Positions 25,980-35,050 of a stretch of DNA of 64,000 nt are shown here, piece after piece. The notes beneath the pieces are model-generated. The model was not told the origin of the DNA. It ran no database searches and was given only the letters and a program-made list of their open reading frames with translations. Source of the DNA: Desulfamplus magnetovallimortis (GTDB lineage Bacteria; Desulfobacterota; Desulfobacteria; Desulfobacterales; Desulfobacteraceae); assembly GCF_900170035.1 (NCBI RefSeq), contig NZ_LT828540.1:1-64000 (forward strand), given 5' to 3'. Each line of letters opens with the position of its first letter. The stretch's first letter is position 1. A program made the position numbers and the translations under genes.

Positions 25980-27143
25980 ATGAAAAAAAGAGTTGCTGTT
26001 TTAGGTTCCACAGGATCAATAGGCAGAAGTGCCCTTGATGTTGCAGCCATGCATCCTGATCTTTTTGATGTAACGGTTCTTGCATGTGCAAATAACGTTG
26101 TCAGGCTTGCTCATCAAATACAAACATTTAAACCAGAAATGGCTGTGGTTTTAACTGAAGAGCGGGCAGATGAGCTGAAGTCCATTCTTGATGGAATGCA
26201 AGAGGATATAAGGCAAGTTGATATAGTGTGGGGAGAAGATGGGTATGCCATGGCAGCTTCCCATGAGATGGCTGATGCTGTATTGCTGGCAATGGTGGGA
26301 GCAGCCGGTTTGATGCCTGCACTTGCCGCCATTGAAGCTGGCAAGCATATTGCTCTTGCAAACAAGGAGACCCTTGTTATGGCTGGTGAAATAGTCATGG
26401 CCAGGGCAGCGGCAAAGGGCATTACAATATATCCGGTTGACAGTGAACACAGCGCAATTTTTCAATGCCTTGAGGGAAATGCATCAAAGTATCTGAAAAA
26501 AATATTTCTGACAGCATCTGGTGGGCCTTTCAGGAACACTCCGCTGGAGAAATTCAAAAGCATCCGACCCGAAGATGCTCTTAACCATCCCACATGGGAT
26601 ATGGGAAGCAAAATTACAATTGATTCTGCCACTTTGATGAACAAAGCCCTTGAAGTTGTTGAAGCTGTTCACCTTTTTAATACTCCGGAGGATAAGGTGG
26701 ATGTTATTGTTCATCCACAGAGTATTGTTCACTCAATGGTAGGCTTTAAAGATGGTTCAATAATTGCCCAAATGGGACTGCCAGACATGAGAGCCGCCAT
26801 CTCCTATGCACTGGCATGGCCTGAACGTCTGGAGCTTGAACTTGAATTTCCTGACTTTGCATCCATTGGAAATCTTCTTTTTGAAGCCCCTGATACAAGT
26901 CGTTTCCCCTCTCTTGAATTTGCCCGCGAAGCTTGCAGGCAAGGGGGGACACTTCCCGCTGTTATGAATGCTTCCAACGAAATCGCTGTTCAAGCATTTC
27001 TGGATAATAAAATTTCTTTTCCGGAAATTTTCGACATCATAGAAAAGAGCATGGCAGACCATCGCAATAAAACAGATTTGGATATAAAAAGTGTATTGGA
27101 TGCAGATAAATGGGCAAGGGAAAAATCATTTTCCTTAATATAG
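25980..27143 (+). CDS. dxr: 1-deoxy-D-xylulose 5-phosphate reductoisomerase
   Basis: Second step of the non-mevalonate isoprenoid pathway (NADPH-dependent). The NADPH-binding start is VAVLGSTGSIGRSALDV; the metal and substrate residues lie in PVDSEHSAIFQCLEG and SGGPFRN; MNASNEIAVQAFL is the late motif. ATG 25980 fits the family start (387 aa); an upstream open frame belongs to the cdsA region. It feeds the same lipid route as uppS two genes before it. Confidence 0.96.
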   Translation: MKKRVAVLGSTGSIGRSALDVAAMHPDLFDVTVLACANNVVRLAHQIQTFKPEMAVVLTEERADELKSILDGMQEDIRQVDIVWGEDGYAMAASHEMADAVLLAMVGAAGLMPALAAIEAGKHIALANKETLVMAGEIVMARAAAKGITIYPVDSEHSAIFQCLEGNASKYLKKIFLTASGGPFRNTPLEKFKSIRPEDALNHPTWDMGSKITIDSATLMNKALEVVEAVHLFNTPEDKVDVIVHPQSIVHSMVGFKDGSIIAQMGLPDMRAAISYALAWPERLELELEFPDFASIGNLLFEAPDTSRFPSLEFAREACRQGGTLPAVMNASNEIAVQAFLDNKISFPEIFDIIEKSMADHRNKTDLDIKSVLDADKWAREKSFSLI

Positions 27144-27239
27144 ATTTCCAGAAAAATATTTTGGCATTCTCAATTCTGAAGGGCAACCACAAGGGCTTGC
27201 CCATACTGCTTGCTAATTTAATTATCTGGAACAGTATAT
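27141..27239. repeat. Element G, copy 1
   Basis: ATAGATTTCCAGAAAAATATTTTGGCATTCTCA, a central hairpin GGGCAA...TTGCCC, and AATTTAATTATCTGGAACAGTATA. The layout is the same as 56152-56262. CCAGA and TCTGG near the ends are inverted. It begins at the dxr stop. Confidence 0.7.
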
Positions 27240-27402
27240 AAGGTACATGGCGGATATCCGCCACAATCGAAGAGTTGGAAGTCATTTTTTAAACAAGTAG
27301 TTACGGAGACTTTAAGATAACGTACATGGCTGTTAACCGCAACAATCGAAGTGATGAAAGTCGTTTTAAAAACAGGCTGTTACCGAGACTTTCATACAAA
27401 AT
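27240..27402. repeat. Two tandem HP-1 elements between dxr and rseP
   Basis: Copy 1: GTACATGGCGGATATCCGCCACAATCGAAG, AAGTC...GGAGACTTTAAGAT. Copy 2: CGTACATGGCTGTTAACCGCAACAATCGAAG, ATGAAAGTC...GAGACTTTCAT. Each has two hairpins. Confidence 0.85.
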
Positions 27403-27437
27403 AACAGCTCTGGATTGCGGAAGGAAAAATTTTTGAT

Positions 27438-28508
27438 ATGGGACACTCAATAATAGCCTTTATTATTGTTCTTGGTATCCTTGTTTTTTTTCATGAGCTT
27501 GGGCATTTTTTGCTGGCACGTTATTATGGTGTTGGAGTTGTCACTTTCTCACTGGGCTTTGGACCAAAAATATATAAAAAAAATGTGGGCTTAACTGAAT
27601 ACTGCATCTCCTTGATTCCCTTGGGTGGGTATGTGAAGATGGTGGGCGAAGAGCCAGGAGAGCCGATTCGTTTTGAGGATATTGATATCTCATTCAGTCA
27701 GAAGCCCCTTTTTCAAAAAGCCATGATTGTTGCAGCAGGACCTCTTTTTAACTTTATCCTTGCATTTTTGCTGTTCTACTTTATTGCCCTGTTTTCAGGA
27801 CTTTATGTTATCAAGCCGGTGGTGGGTAAAGTTGCGGAAGATACTCCTGCCCATGTAGCAGGTATTCAATCAGGGGACACCATTACAGGGGTGCATGGAG
27901 AGCCTGTCACTTCATGGGAAGATATGGTGAATCTCATTGGAAACAGCAATGGAGATCCCCTTGAGCTTCTTGTTGCCCGTGAAGGAAGAGAATTTACAGT
28001 CATGGTGACTCCGGAAGAGAAAATTGTAAAAAATCTCTTTGGTGAGGATAAAAAAAAGTACATGATAGGTATTGCCGCAAAGGGAGATATACTTCATATT
28101 CCGCTTAACCCCTTTCAGGCAGTGGGGGAAGCTGTTAAGCGTACCTGGCAGATTTCTCATCTTACCATACTTTCAGTTGTCAAAATTGTTCAGGGAACCG
28201 TGCCAGCAGATACACTGGGAGGCCCCATCATGATTGCACAGATGGCCGGAGAGCAGGCTAAGGCAGGGGTTGCAAGCCTCTCTTTTTTTATTGCCATGCT
28301 CAGTGTCAATCTTGGGATTATTAACCTTTTTCCCATACCGGTTCTTGATGGCGGCCATCTTCTTTTTTTTGCAATTGAGGGCATCACAGGCATAACTGCA
28401 AATGAATCCATAAGGGAAAAGGCAAATCAGATTGGCATTGCCCTTCTGGTGGCCTTGATGGTTTTTGTTTTTTATAACGATATAATCAGAATTTTCAATG
28501 GTGGATAA
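27438..28508 (+). CDS. rseP: Site-2 intramembrane zinc protease RseP
   Basis: Inner-membrane protease that cuts membrane-bound anti-sigma factors and signal peptide remnants. The zinc motif HELGH is at residues 19-23 in the first membrane segment, a PDZ domain spans about residues 120-205 (VAEDTPAHVAGIQSGDTITGV), and LDGGH with the third zinc ligand is near residue 303. The 356 aa hold a single PDZ domain, against two in E. coli. The stop is two bases before the purL start. Confidence 0.94.
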   Translation: MGHSIIAFIIVLGILVFFHELGHFLLARYYGVGVVTFSLGFGPKIYKKNVGLTEYCISLIPLGGYVKMVGEEPGEPIRFEDIDISFSQKPLFQKAMIVAAGPLFNFILAFLLFYFIALFSGLYVIKPVVGKVAEDTPAHVAGIQSGDTITGVHGEPVTSWEDMVNLIGNSNGDPLELLVAREGREFTVMVTPEEKIVKNLFGEDKKKYMIGIAAKGDILHIPLNPFQAVGEAVKRTWQISHLTILSVVKIVQGTVPADTLGGPIMIAQMAGEQAKAGVASLSFFIAMLSVNLGIINLFPIPVLDGGHLLFFAIEGITGITANESIREKANQIGIALLVALMVFVFYNDIIRIFNGG

Positions 28509-28509
28509 A

Positions 28510-31500
28510 ATGATTTCCTGTATTGAAACGGCTCTTAAACCAGAACTTCTGGATGCAGAAGCTGTAGGCTTGCAGCGTAAAGCCATGGACTACTTCAATA
28601 TCAATATTCATGATGGACGAGTTGTTAACCTTGTGACCATTGAGGCAGAACTCTCGTTTGATGAGCTTAGGGCAATAAAAGATGAAATTCTGACCAATCC
28701 GGTTATCCAGATATCTTCCCTTGAGAATCCTCTGGAAATAGGGTTTGACTGGTGCATATGGGTGGGATTCAGGCCCGGTGTCAGGGATAATGCCGGAAGT
28801 ACTGCACAAGAGGCTGTAAAGGATCTTTTAAAGCGGGATTTCAGGGCAGGAGAGGGCATCTATACCTCAAAGCGCTACTGCATAACCGGAAACGAACTTA
28901 CCAGAGAAGATGTTGAGAAAATTGCAGGGGAGCTTCTGGCAAATCCTATTATTCAGCAATGGAAGGTTTTTTCATATAGAGAGTGGAAAGATACAGGAGA
29001 AAAAAGCAATAATATCTCCAAAGCTTTGGACTCAAGCTCAGTCAAAAATTTTGACTCAAGGCCAGTTGGCCTTGCCGTTCCAAAGGTCATGCTGAACCAC
29101 GTTCCGGGTTTTGATACCATCAATATCGAATCTGACCAGGCACTTCAGAAGATAAGCAACGAGAGAAATCTTGCATTGAACCCAAGGGATATTCCTGTAA
29201 TCCGTCAATATTTTCTTGACCCTGATGTAAGGGAGTCCAGAAATAGGGTGGGGCTTTCTGAGCCCACAGATGTTGAACTTGAATATATCTCCCAGGCCAG
29301 AAGTGATCACTGTAATCACAATACCTTCCGAGGACTTTTTAACTACAGAGATATTTCAACCGGTGAAACAGCAGTTGAGAAGAATCTTTTTAAAACCTAC
29401 ATACAGGAGCCAACACTGCAACTTAAGGATGAAAAAGAGTGGGTTGTTTCTGTTTTATGGGATAATGCCGGTGTCGGGCGTTTTGATGGTGAAAACAACT
29501 ATGTAATAACAGGTGAAACCCACAATTCACCTTCCAATATGGAAGCCTATGGCGGTGCAATTACAGGTATTGTGGGGGTATATCGTGATCCCCTTGGCAC
29601 AGGGCTTGGTTCAAGACTTATTATGGGAAGCTATGGTTTCTGCGTTGGAGACATCAATTATAACGGCCCTCTAAAGGCTCCGCTTCACCCAAGAAGGCTT
29701 TTAGATGGTGTTGTTGAAGGGGTCAAGGATGGGGGAAACAAAAGCGGAGTTCCTACAACTTTTGGACAGACTCTTTTTAATGATGGCTATATGGGGAAAA
29801 GCCTTGTTTTTGTTACAGCTCTTGGAATTATGCCGTCACATGTAAACGGAATGCCAAGTCATGAGAAAAAAACCGAGCCAGGTGACCTTGTTGTAATGAG
29901 CGGAGGAAGGGTTGGAAAGGATGGCATACATGGCGTGACAGCCTCTTCCGAGGTTTTATCAGAAAATACCCCGGCAGGACACGTCCAGATCGGAGATCCT
30001 TATACCCAGAAGAAAATGCACGATTTCCTTTTGATTGCAAGGGATGAGGGGCTTTTTGGCTTTATTACAGACAATGGTGGTGGTGGGCTTTCATCATCAG
30101 TTGGTGAGTCAGCCATGATAAGCAACGGCTGCGAGATATGGTTAGACAAGGTTCCCCTGAAGTATGACGGTCTTGACATGTGGGAGATATGGGTATCAGA
30201 ATCCCAGGAGCGCATGACAATAGCTGTTAAACCAGAGTATATTGACCGTTTTATGGAGCTTTCAAAAGAGCACGAAGTGGAAAGTACGGTTATCGGCACC
30301 TATACAGACAGTGGCAAACTTCATATTTTATACAATGAAAAAACATGCGCCTATGTGGATATTGATCTTCTTGAAAAGGGATTTCCACAATGGGAGTTTG
30401 ATGCTGTCTGGGTACCACCTGACATAAGGGGCTTAACAGAACCTGTGTTAAAGCCACCTTCTGGAAAGGCAGGATACAATGATCTTCTTTGCGATATGCT
30501 TGCAAGGCCAAATATATGTTCAAAGGAGTGGATTGTCCGGCAATATGATCATGAAGTTCAGGGTGGAAGCGTCATAAAACCACTTGTGGGAATTAATAGA
30601 AATGTCCCATCTGATGCATCTGTGATCCGCCCTGTTTTGACATCGGAAAGAGGTATTGTTTTTTCCCAGGCCCTGCTTCCATGGTACTCAAAAATAGATG
30701 CCTACCACATGATGTCATGTACAATTGATGAGGCTGTCCGCCGTATTATTGCAGTTGGCGGATCTATTTCTCATATAGGGGGAGTTGATAATTTCTGCTG
30801 GCCTGACATTCAGCACCATCCGGAAAAAAATCCTGATGGCCGTTTCAAGGCAGCCCAGCTTGTAAGGGCATGCCGTGCATTGAAAGATGCATCTTTTGCA
30901 TACGGCATTCCGCTGCTTTCCGGCAAAGACAGTATGTATGTGGATGGATATCTTCAGGGCAAATATGGTGACTCTGTAAAGGTTTCTGCACTTGAAACTG
31001 TTCAGTTCTCGGCAACTGGAGTTGTTGAAGATATTAAAAAATGTATTACTTTAGAACCGAGGATGCCAGGAGATCTTGTTTATGTGCTTGGTGTTACAGC
31101 CGATGAGCTTGGGGCATCGGAATATTACGAACTACTTGGCAAGACAGGTCTCAATGTTCCTGAAGTTAACTTTAAGCGTTTTAAGGTAATATATAAGACC
31201 CTTGAAAAGGCAGTTGACTCAGGCATTGTGGCTTCAGCCCATGCTGTTGCAAGGGGAGGGCTTGGGGTTCATTTTGCTTTGAGTGCCATTTCATCTGGCA
31301 TGGGCATGGATATAAATCTTGATTCTGTTCCTCTGTCGCCGGATCTTTCATCGGCAAAAGAGAGTAATAGTATTGATGGTTTTCCTGGAGATGATTTGCT
31401 TCTTTTTTCAGAGTCTTCAGGAAGATTCATTGTCACAGTTGCACCTGAATACCAGTCTGTTTTTGAAAAGCTCTTCAAGGGCCTTCCATGTGGTTGTGTG

Positions 31501-31704
31501 GGCAGGATTTCTGATACTCACTCTAACCTGAGAATTCAAGGTATTAAACCCTGCAAAATCGAAGCTGTGAAATCTGTCAAAGCTGAGGATTTTAAAGATA
31601 TCAGTACTTTGGATGGAAAAAATATGGATAGCTTTCTTATCATTGATACGCCTTGTGATTACCTTGAAAAGGTGTGGCAGGCTCCCATGGGAGGGATGGT
31701 ATAG
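28510..31704 (+). CDS. purL: Phosphoribosylformylglycinamidine synthase, PurS-PurL fusion
   Basis: Fourth step of purine synthesis: FGAR plus ATP and ammonia to FGAM. Residues 1-165 look like two PurS-type modules (VGFRPGVRDNAGSTAQEAV in the second); residues 210-1060 are the PurL synthetase with SQARSDHCNHNTFRG, VITGETHNSPSNMEAYGGA, FITDNGGGGLSSSVGESA and GIPLLSGKDSM. The glutaminase is separate (purQ, next gene). Length about 1064 aa against 740 for PurL alone. I start at ATG 28510, directly after the rseP stop, with GGTGGA five bases upstream; ATG 28498 is also possible. Confidence 0.94.
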   Translation: MISCIETALKPELLDAEAVGLQRKAMDYFNINIHDGRVVNLVTIEAELSFDELRAIKDEILTNPVIQISSLENPLEIGFDWCIWVGFRPGVRDNAGSTAQEAVKDLLKRDFRAGEGIYTSKRYCITGNELTREDVEKIAGELLANPIIQQWKVFSYREWKDTGEKSNNISKALDSSSVKNFDSRPVGLAVPKVMLNHVPGFDTINIESDQALQKISNERNLALNPRDIPVIRQYFLDPDVRESRNRVGLSEPTDVELEYISQARSDHCNHNTFRGLFNYRDISTGETAVEKNLFKTYIQEPTLQLKDEKEWVVSVLWDNAGVGRFDGENNYVITGETHNSPSNMEAYGGAITGIVGVYRDPLGTGLGSRLIMGSYGFCVGDINYNGPLKAPLHPRRLLDGVVEGVKDGGNKSGVPTTFGQTLFNDGYMGKSLVFVTALGIMPSHVNGMPSHEKKTEPGDLVVMSGGRVGKDGIHGVTASSEVLSENTPAGHVQIGDPYTQKKMHDFLLIARDEGLFGFITDNGGGGLSSSVGESAMISNGCEIWLDKVPLKYDGLDMWEIWVSESQERMTIAVKPEYIDRFMELSKEHEVESTVIGTYTDSGKLHILYNEKTCAYVDIDLLEKGFPQWEFDAVWVPPDIRGLTEPVLKPPSGKAGYNDLLCDMLARPNICSKEWIVRQYDHEVQGGSVIKPLVGINRNVPSDASVIRPVLTSERGIVFSQALLPWYSKIDAYHMMSCTIDEAVRRIIAVGGSISHIGGVDNFCWPDIQHHPEKNPDGRFKAAQLVRACRALKDASFAYGIPLLSGKDSMYVDGYLQGKYGDSVKVSALETVQFSATGVVEDIKKCITLEPRMPGDLVYVLGVTADELGASEYYELLGKTGLNVPEVNFKRFKVIYKTLEKAVDSGIVASAHAVARGGLGVHFALSAISSGMGMDINLDSVPLSPDLSSAKESNSIDGFPGDDLLLFSESSGRFIVTVAPEYQSVFEKLFKGLPCGCVGRISDTHSNLRIQGIKPCKIEAVKSVKAEDFKDISTLDGKNMDSFLIIDTPCDYLEKVWQAPMGGMV

Positions 31705-31706
31705 TG

Positions 31707-32627
31707 ATGAACCGTGCAAATGGTAAAAAAATAAAAGCTGTTGTTCTTACAGGATTTGGCCTTAACTGTGATATGGAGACAGCACACGCCTTTGAACTTG
31801 CCGGTGCAGAGGCCCACAGGGTTCATATCAACATGCTGATAAGCGGCAAGGTGGATCTTGATTCATTCCATATACTTGCCCTTGGCGGTGGATTCAGTTG
31901 GGGGGATGATCACGGGGCAGGTGTTATACAGGCCTTGAAACTGAAAAATCATCTTGGTGATCAACTGCTCTCATTTATTGATCAGGGTAAACTTGTCATT
32001 GGAATATGCAATGGTTTTCAAACCCTTGTAAATCTTGGTCTTTTGCCTGGTATTAACGGTGACTACAAAACACGTTCTGTTGCTCTTACCTGGAATGATT
32101 GCGGAAATTTCAGGGATCAATGGGTAAACTTGAGTGTCAACCCCAAAAGCCCATCTCTTTTTACCAGGGGCTTATATGATCTATCCTCTGATAATCTTGC
32201 GCTTCCTGTTCGTCATGCACAGGGTAAATTTGTGGCGGACAAAGTTGTAATTGACACTCTTATTGACTCTGACCAGGTTGTTTTACGATATGCAGATATC
32301 CATGGAAAACCTGCCATGGGTAAATTTCCTGAAAATCCAAATGGTTCCATACATGATATTGCAGGTATCTGCGATACAACAGGCCATGTTTTTGGATTGA
32401 TGCCCCATCCGGAAGCCTACAACCATTTTACAAATCATCCTGACTGGCAGAGTGAAATTGAAATTTTAAAAAGAAGGGATAAAAATGACCGAAGTGATAA
32501 TAGAGATGTGAATTTCCATGGCAACTGTTTGGCTTCCCTTCCTTCTCCTGGGCTTAAAATCTTCATGAATGCTGTAAACTATCTTTCCGAAAAGTTTGGA
32601 GAGCCTCTATTGAACCAAAAAAGTTAA
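31707..32627 (+). CDS. purQ: FGAM synthase, glutaminase subunit
   Basis: Class I glutamine amidotransferase that supplies ammonia to PurL. AVVLTGFGLNCDMETA opens the fold; the nucleophile is Cys in LVIGICNGFQTLVNLG; the His and Glu partners lie in GLMPHPEAY. The 306 aa include a C-terminal extension of about 35 residues. The ATG is three bases past the purL stop, and GGGAGG lies about ten bases before it, so both subunits are made together. Confidence 0.94.
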   Translation: MNRANGKKIKAVVLTGFGLNCDMETAHAFELAGAEAHRVHINMLISGKVDLDSFHILALGGGFSWGDDHGAGVIQALKLKNHLGDQLLSFIDQGKLVIGICNGFQTLVNLGLLPGINGDYKTRSVALTWNDCGNFRDQWVNLSVNPKSPSLFTRGLYDLSSDNLALPVRHAQGKFVADKVVIDTLIDSDQVVLRYADIHGKPAMGKFPENPNGSIHDIAGICDTTGHVFGLMPHPEAYNHFTNHPDWQSEIEILKRRDKNDRSDNRDVNFHGNCLASLPSPGLKIFMNAVNYLSEKFGEPLLNQKS

Positions 32628-32633
32628 AACATT

Positions 32634-34449
32634 ATGGTTTCATCAAAAAGAGTCTGTACAATTCTTGTTAATGAGGGTCTTATATCCAGAGCACAGGCAG
32701 CAGATGCCATAAGAAGAGAGCCCAAAAATAAGGGAAATTATACAGCAGCAGAGAAAAGAAAAAAATAAGAATGGTGGAAATACAAATAATGCTACTTTAT
32801 CTGTCTCTTTTATAGATGTTTTGCTGGCACTCAATTTAAAACGTGCTGACAAACCAGCAATTTCCATTGATGAAGATATCCTGTATGAAACCATCTCTAC
32901 AGCTCTTGGTTTGCCCTATAAAAAAATTGATCCACTAAAACTTGATCTTAATCTTGTCACAAAAACCATTCCCAAAAATTTTGCAATGAAGCATCTTATG
33001 CTGCCTGTTGGAATGGATCGGGGTAATCTTGTTGTGGCAACTTCAGATCCTTTGAATCGTGAGGCTGTCACAGATATAGAAAGGGCTACAAGTTTAAAGG
33101 TCAATCTCATTGTCAGCTCCAAATCCGACATTGAGAAGATGATTGCCGACTTTTTCGGCTTCAAGCACTCCATAAGTGCTGCTGAAGAGCAGTTTTCCAG
33201 AAAGGGTGTTGATTTAGGCAATCTTGAGCAGTATGTTCACTTAAGCTCCTCTGATGACCTGCCATCTACTGACCAGCATATTGTTAATGCTGTCAATCAC
33301 CTCTTTACATATTCCTTTGAACAGCGGGCAAGTGACATTCATGTGGAACCCAAAAGGGATACTTCCATTGTCAGGATGCGCATTGACGGGGTTCTGCATA
33401 CGGTGTATGAGCTTCCTAAAAAAGTCCATAACGCTGTTTTGAGCAGGATTAAAACTTTGTCCGGCCTTAATATGGCGGAAAAAAGGCGTCCCCAGGATGG
33501 CCGTATCAAAACCGAAAAAGAGGGTGTTGAGGTGGAGATCCGTGTCTCGACAATTCCTGTTGCTTTTGGCGAAAAAGTTGTAATGAGGATCATGGATCCT
33601 GATGTACTGTTTCAGAAGCTGGAGGAACTCGGGTTTGAGCAGGACGATTTTTTCAAGTATAAAAAAATGGTTCAGATGCCACATGGCATTATTCTGGTGA
33701 CAGGCCCCACAGGAAGTGGAAAATCCACAACTCTTTATTCTACCCTCCGTATGCTCTCTTCCCCTGAAGTCAATATTGTGACAATTGAAGATCCCATTGA
33801 GATGATTCATGAAGATTTCAATCAGATTGCTGTTCAGCCGGCAATTGATGTCACTTTCGGGACTATATTGCGTAATATTTTGCGTCAGGATCCCGATATT
33901 ATAATGGTTGGTGAGATCAGGGATCTCCAGACTGCCCAGAGCGCTGTACAGGCTGCTCTGACAGGCCATCTTGTGTTATCCACGCTTCATACAAACGATA
34001 CTCTGTCAACTGTGACAAGGCTTTTGGATCTTGGGATTCCCCCTTTTTTGATTCACTCATCCCTTACCGGTATTATTGCACAGCGGCTTGTCAGGGGAAT
34101 ATGTAGTAACTGTATTGAAACGTTTGAGATAGATGTCCGTAAACTCCATGCAATGGGGTTTAATATACATAATCCGCCTGAAACTGGTAGAGTGCTTTTA
34201 AAGAGAGGTAAGGGATGCGTCTATTGCCGACATACAGGTTATAAGGGTAGAAAAGGTGTTTTTGAGGTTCTTCCCTATTCTGAGGCATTAAAAAAAATGA
34301 CCACTTCAGATGTCAGCCTTTCTGATCTAAGAATGGCTGCTCAGCAAAAAGGGTTTATATCCCTGAGGGAGCGTGCTGTGGCCAAGATGCTTCGTGGAGA
34401 AACCACTTATCAGGAAGTATTGAGAGTTACCTGGGAGCAAGAGTATTAA
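32634..34449 (+). CDS. GspE/PilB-type secretion or pilus ATPase with N-terminal frameshift
   Basis: Hexameric ATPase of type II secretion or type IV pilus systems. The intact part from 32821 has an MshEN-like N-domain (ALGLPYKKIDPLKLD), Walker A VTGPTGSGKSTTLYS, the Asp-box IVTIEDPIE, the His-box LVLSTLHTND, DIIMVGEIRD and two Cys pairs (CSNC and CVYC). A frame opening at ATG 32634 gives an MshEN-like start (TILVNEGLISRAQAADAI) and ends at 32766; the two join if one A is lost in the A5 run 32724-32728 (or A7 at 32759-32765). I give the whole span as one gene. Whether the shift is real, programmed or an assembly error is open. Confidence 0.8.
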
Positions 34450-35024
34450 TGAAAAGAGTTGTGGATTTTTTGTTTGAGACAAATATATTGAAAGAGCTTC
34501 CCCGCTCAGGTTATACATTTTTGGGAACTGGCAGGGAGAGTGTGGCAGAGCATATTTTCATGACAACCATGATATGTTTTGTGATATCCCGCATGGAACC
34601 TGAAGTTGACAGGGAAAAACTTATCACAATGGCGCTTGTGCACGATCTTCCTGAAGCAAGGACAGGGGATCTCAATTATGTTCAAAAACAGTATGTTCGC
34701 CCCCTTGAAGATAAGGCAATGGCAGATATGTCCAAGGGACTTGATTTTGGAGATGAGCTTAAGTCCCTGCTTGATGAATTTAATGAATCTTCGTCAAAGG
34801 AAGCCAGACTTGCACGGGATGCAGATCAGCTATCCTTTATGATGGAACTTAAAAAGCAGCATGACATTGGTGCTCTTTCACCGGAAAAATGGCTTCCCTT
34901 TATTGAGAATCGACTTCAGACTGACACTGGAAGAAAAATTGCCGGAAGTATCATGGCTTCCAGTTGGGATGACTGGTGGTTTGCAAACTATTCAGAGCCT
35001 CTTCCTGCCGGAAAAAATACCTGA
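34449..35024 (+). CDS. HD-domain phosphohydrolase, YfbR-like
   Basis: A 191-aa HD hydrolase like the YfbR/HDDC2 5'-nucleotidases. The first His is in ESVAEHIFMTTM, the HD doublet in ALVHDLPEARTGD, and the last Asp in ARDADQLSFMME; these are the metal ligands. Its ATG overlaps the ATPase stop by one base (TAATG), with GGGAG upstream. It may remove phosphate from deoxynucleoside monophosphates, but the operon does not show this. Confidence 0.87.
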   Translation: MKRVVDFLFETNILKELPRSGYTFLGTGRESVAEHIFMTTMICFVISRMEPEVDREKLITMALVHDLPEARTGDLNYVQKQYVRPLEDKAMADMSKGLDFGDELKSLLDEFNESSSKEARLARDADQLSFMMELKKQHDIGALSPEKWLPFIENRLQTDTGRKIAGSIMASSWDDWWFANYSEPLPAGKNT

Positions 35025-35050
35025 ATGTTTTTAAAGTTATCTATCTGACA

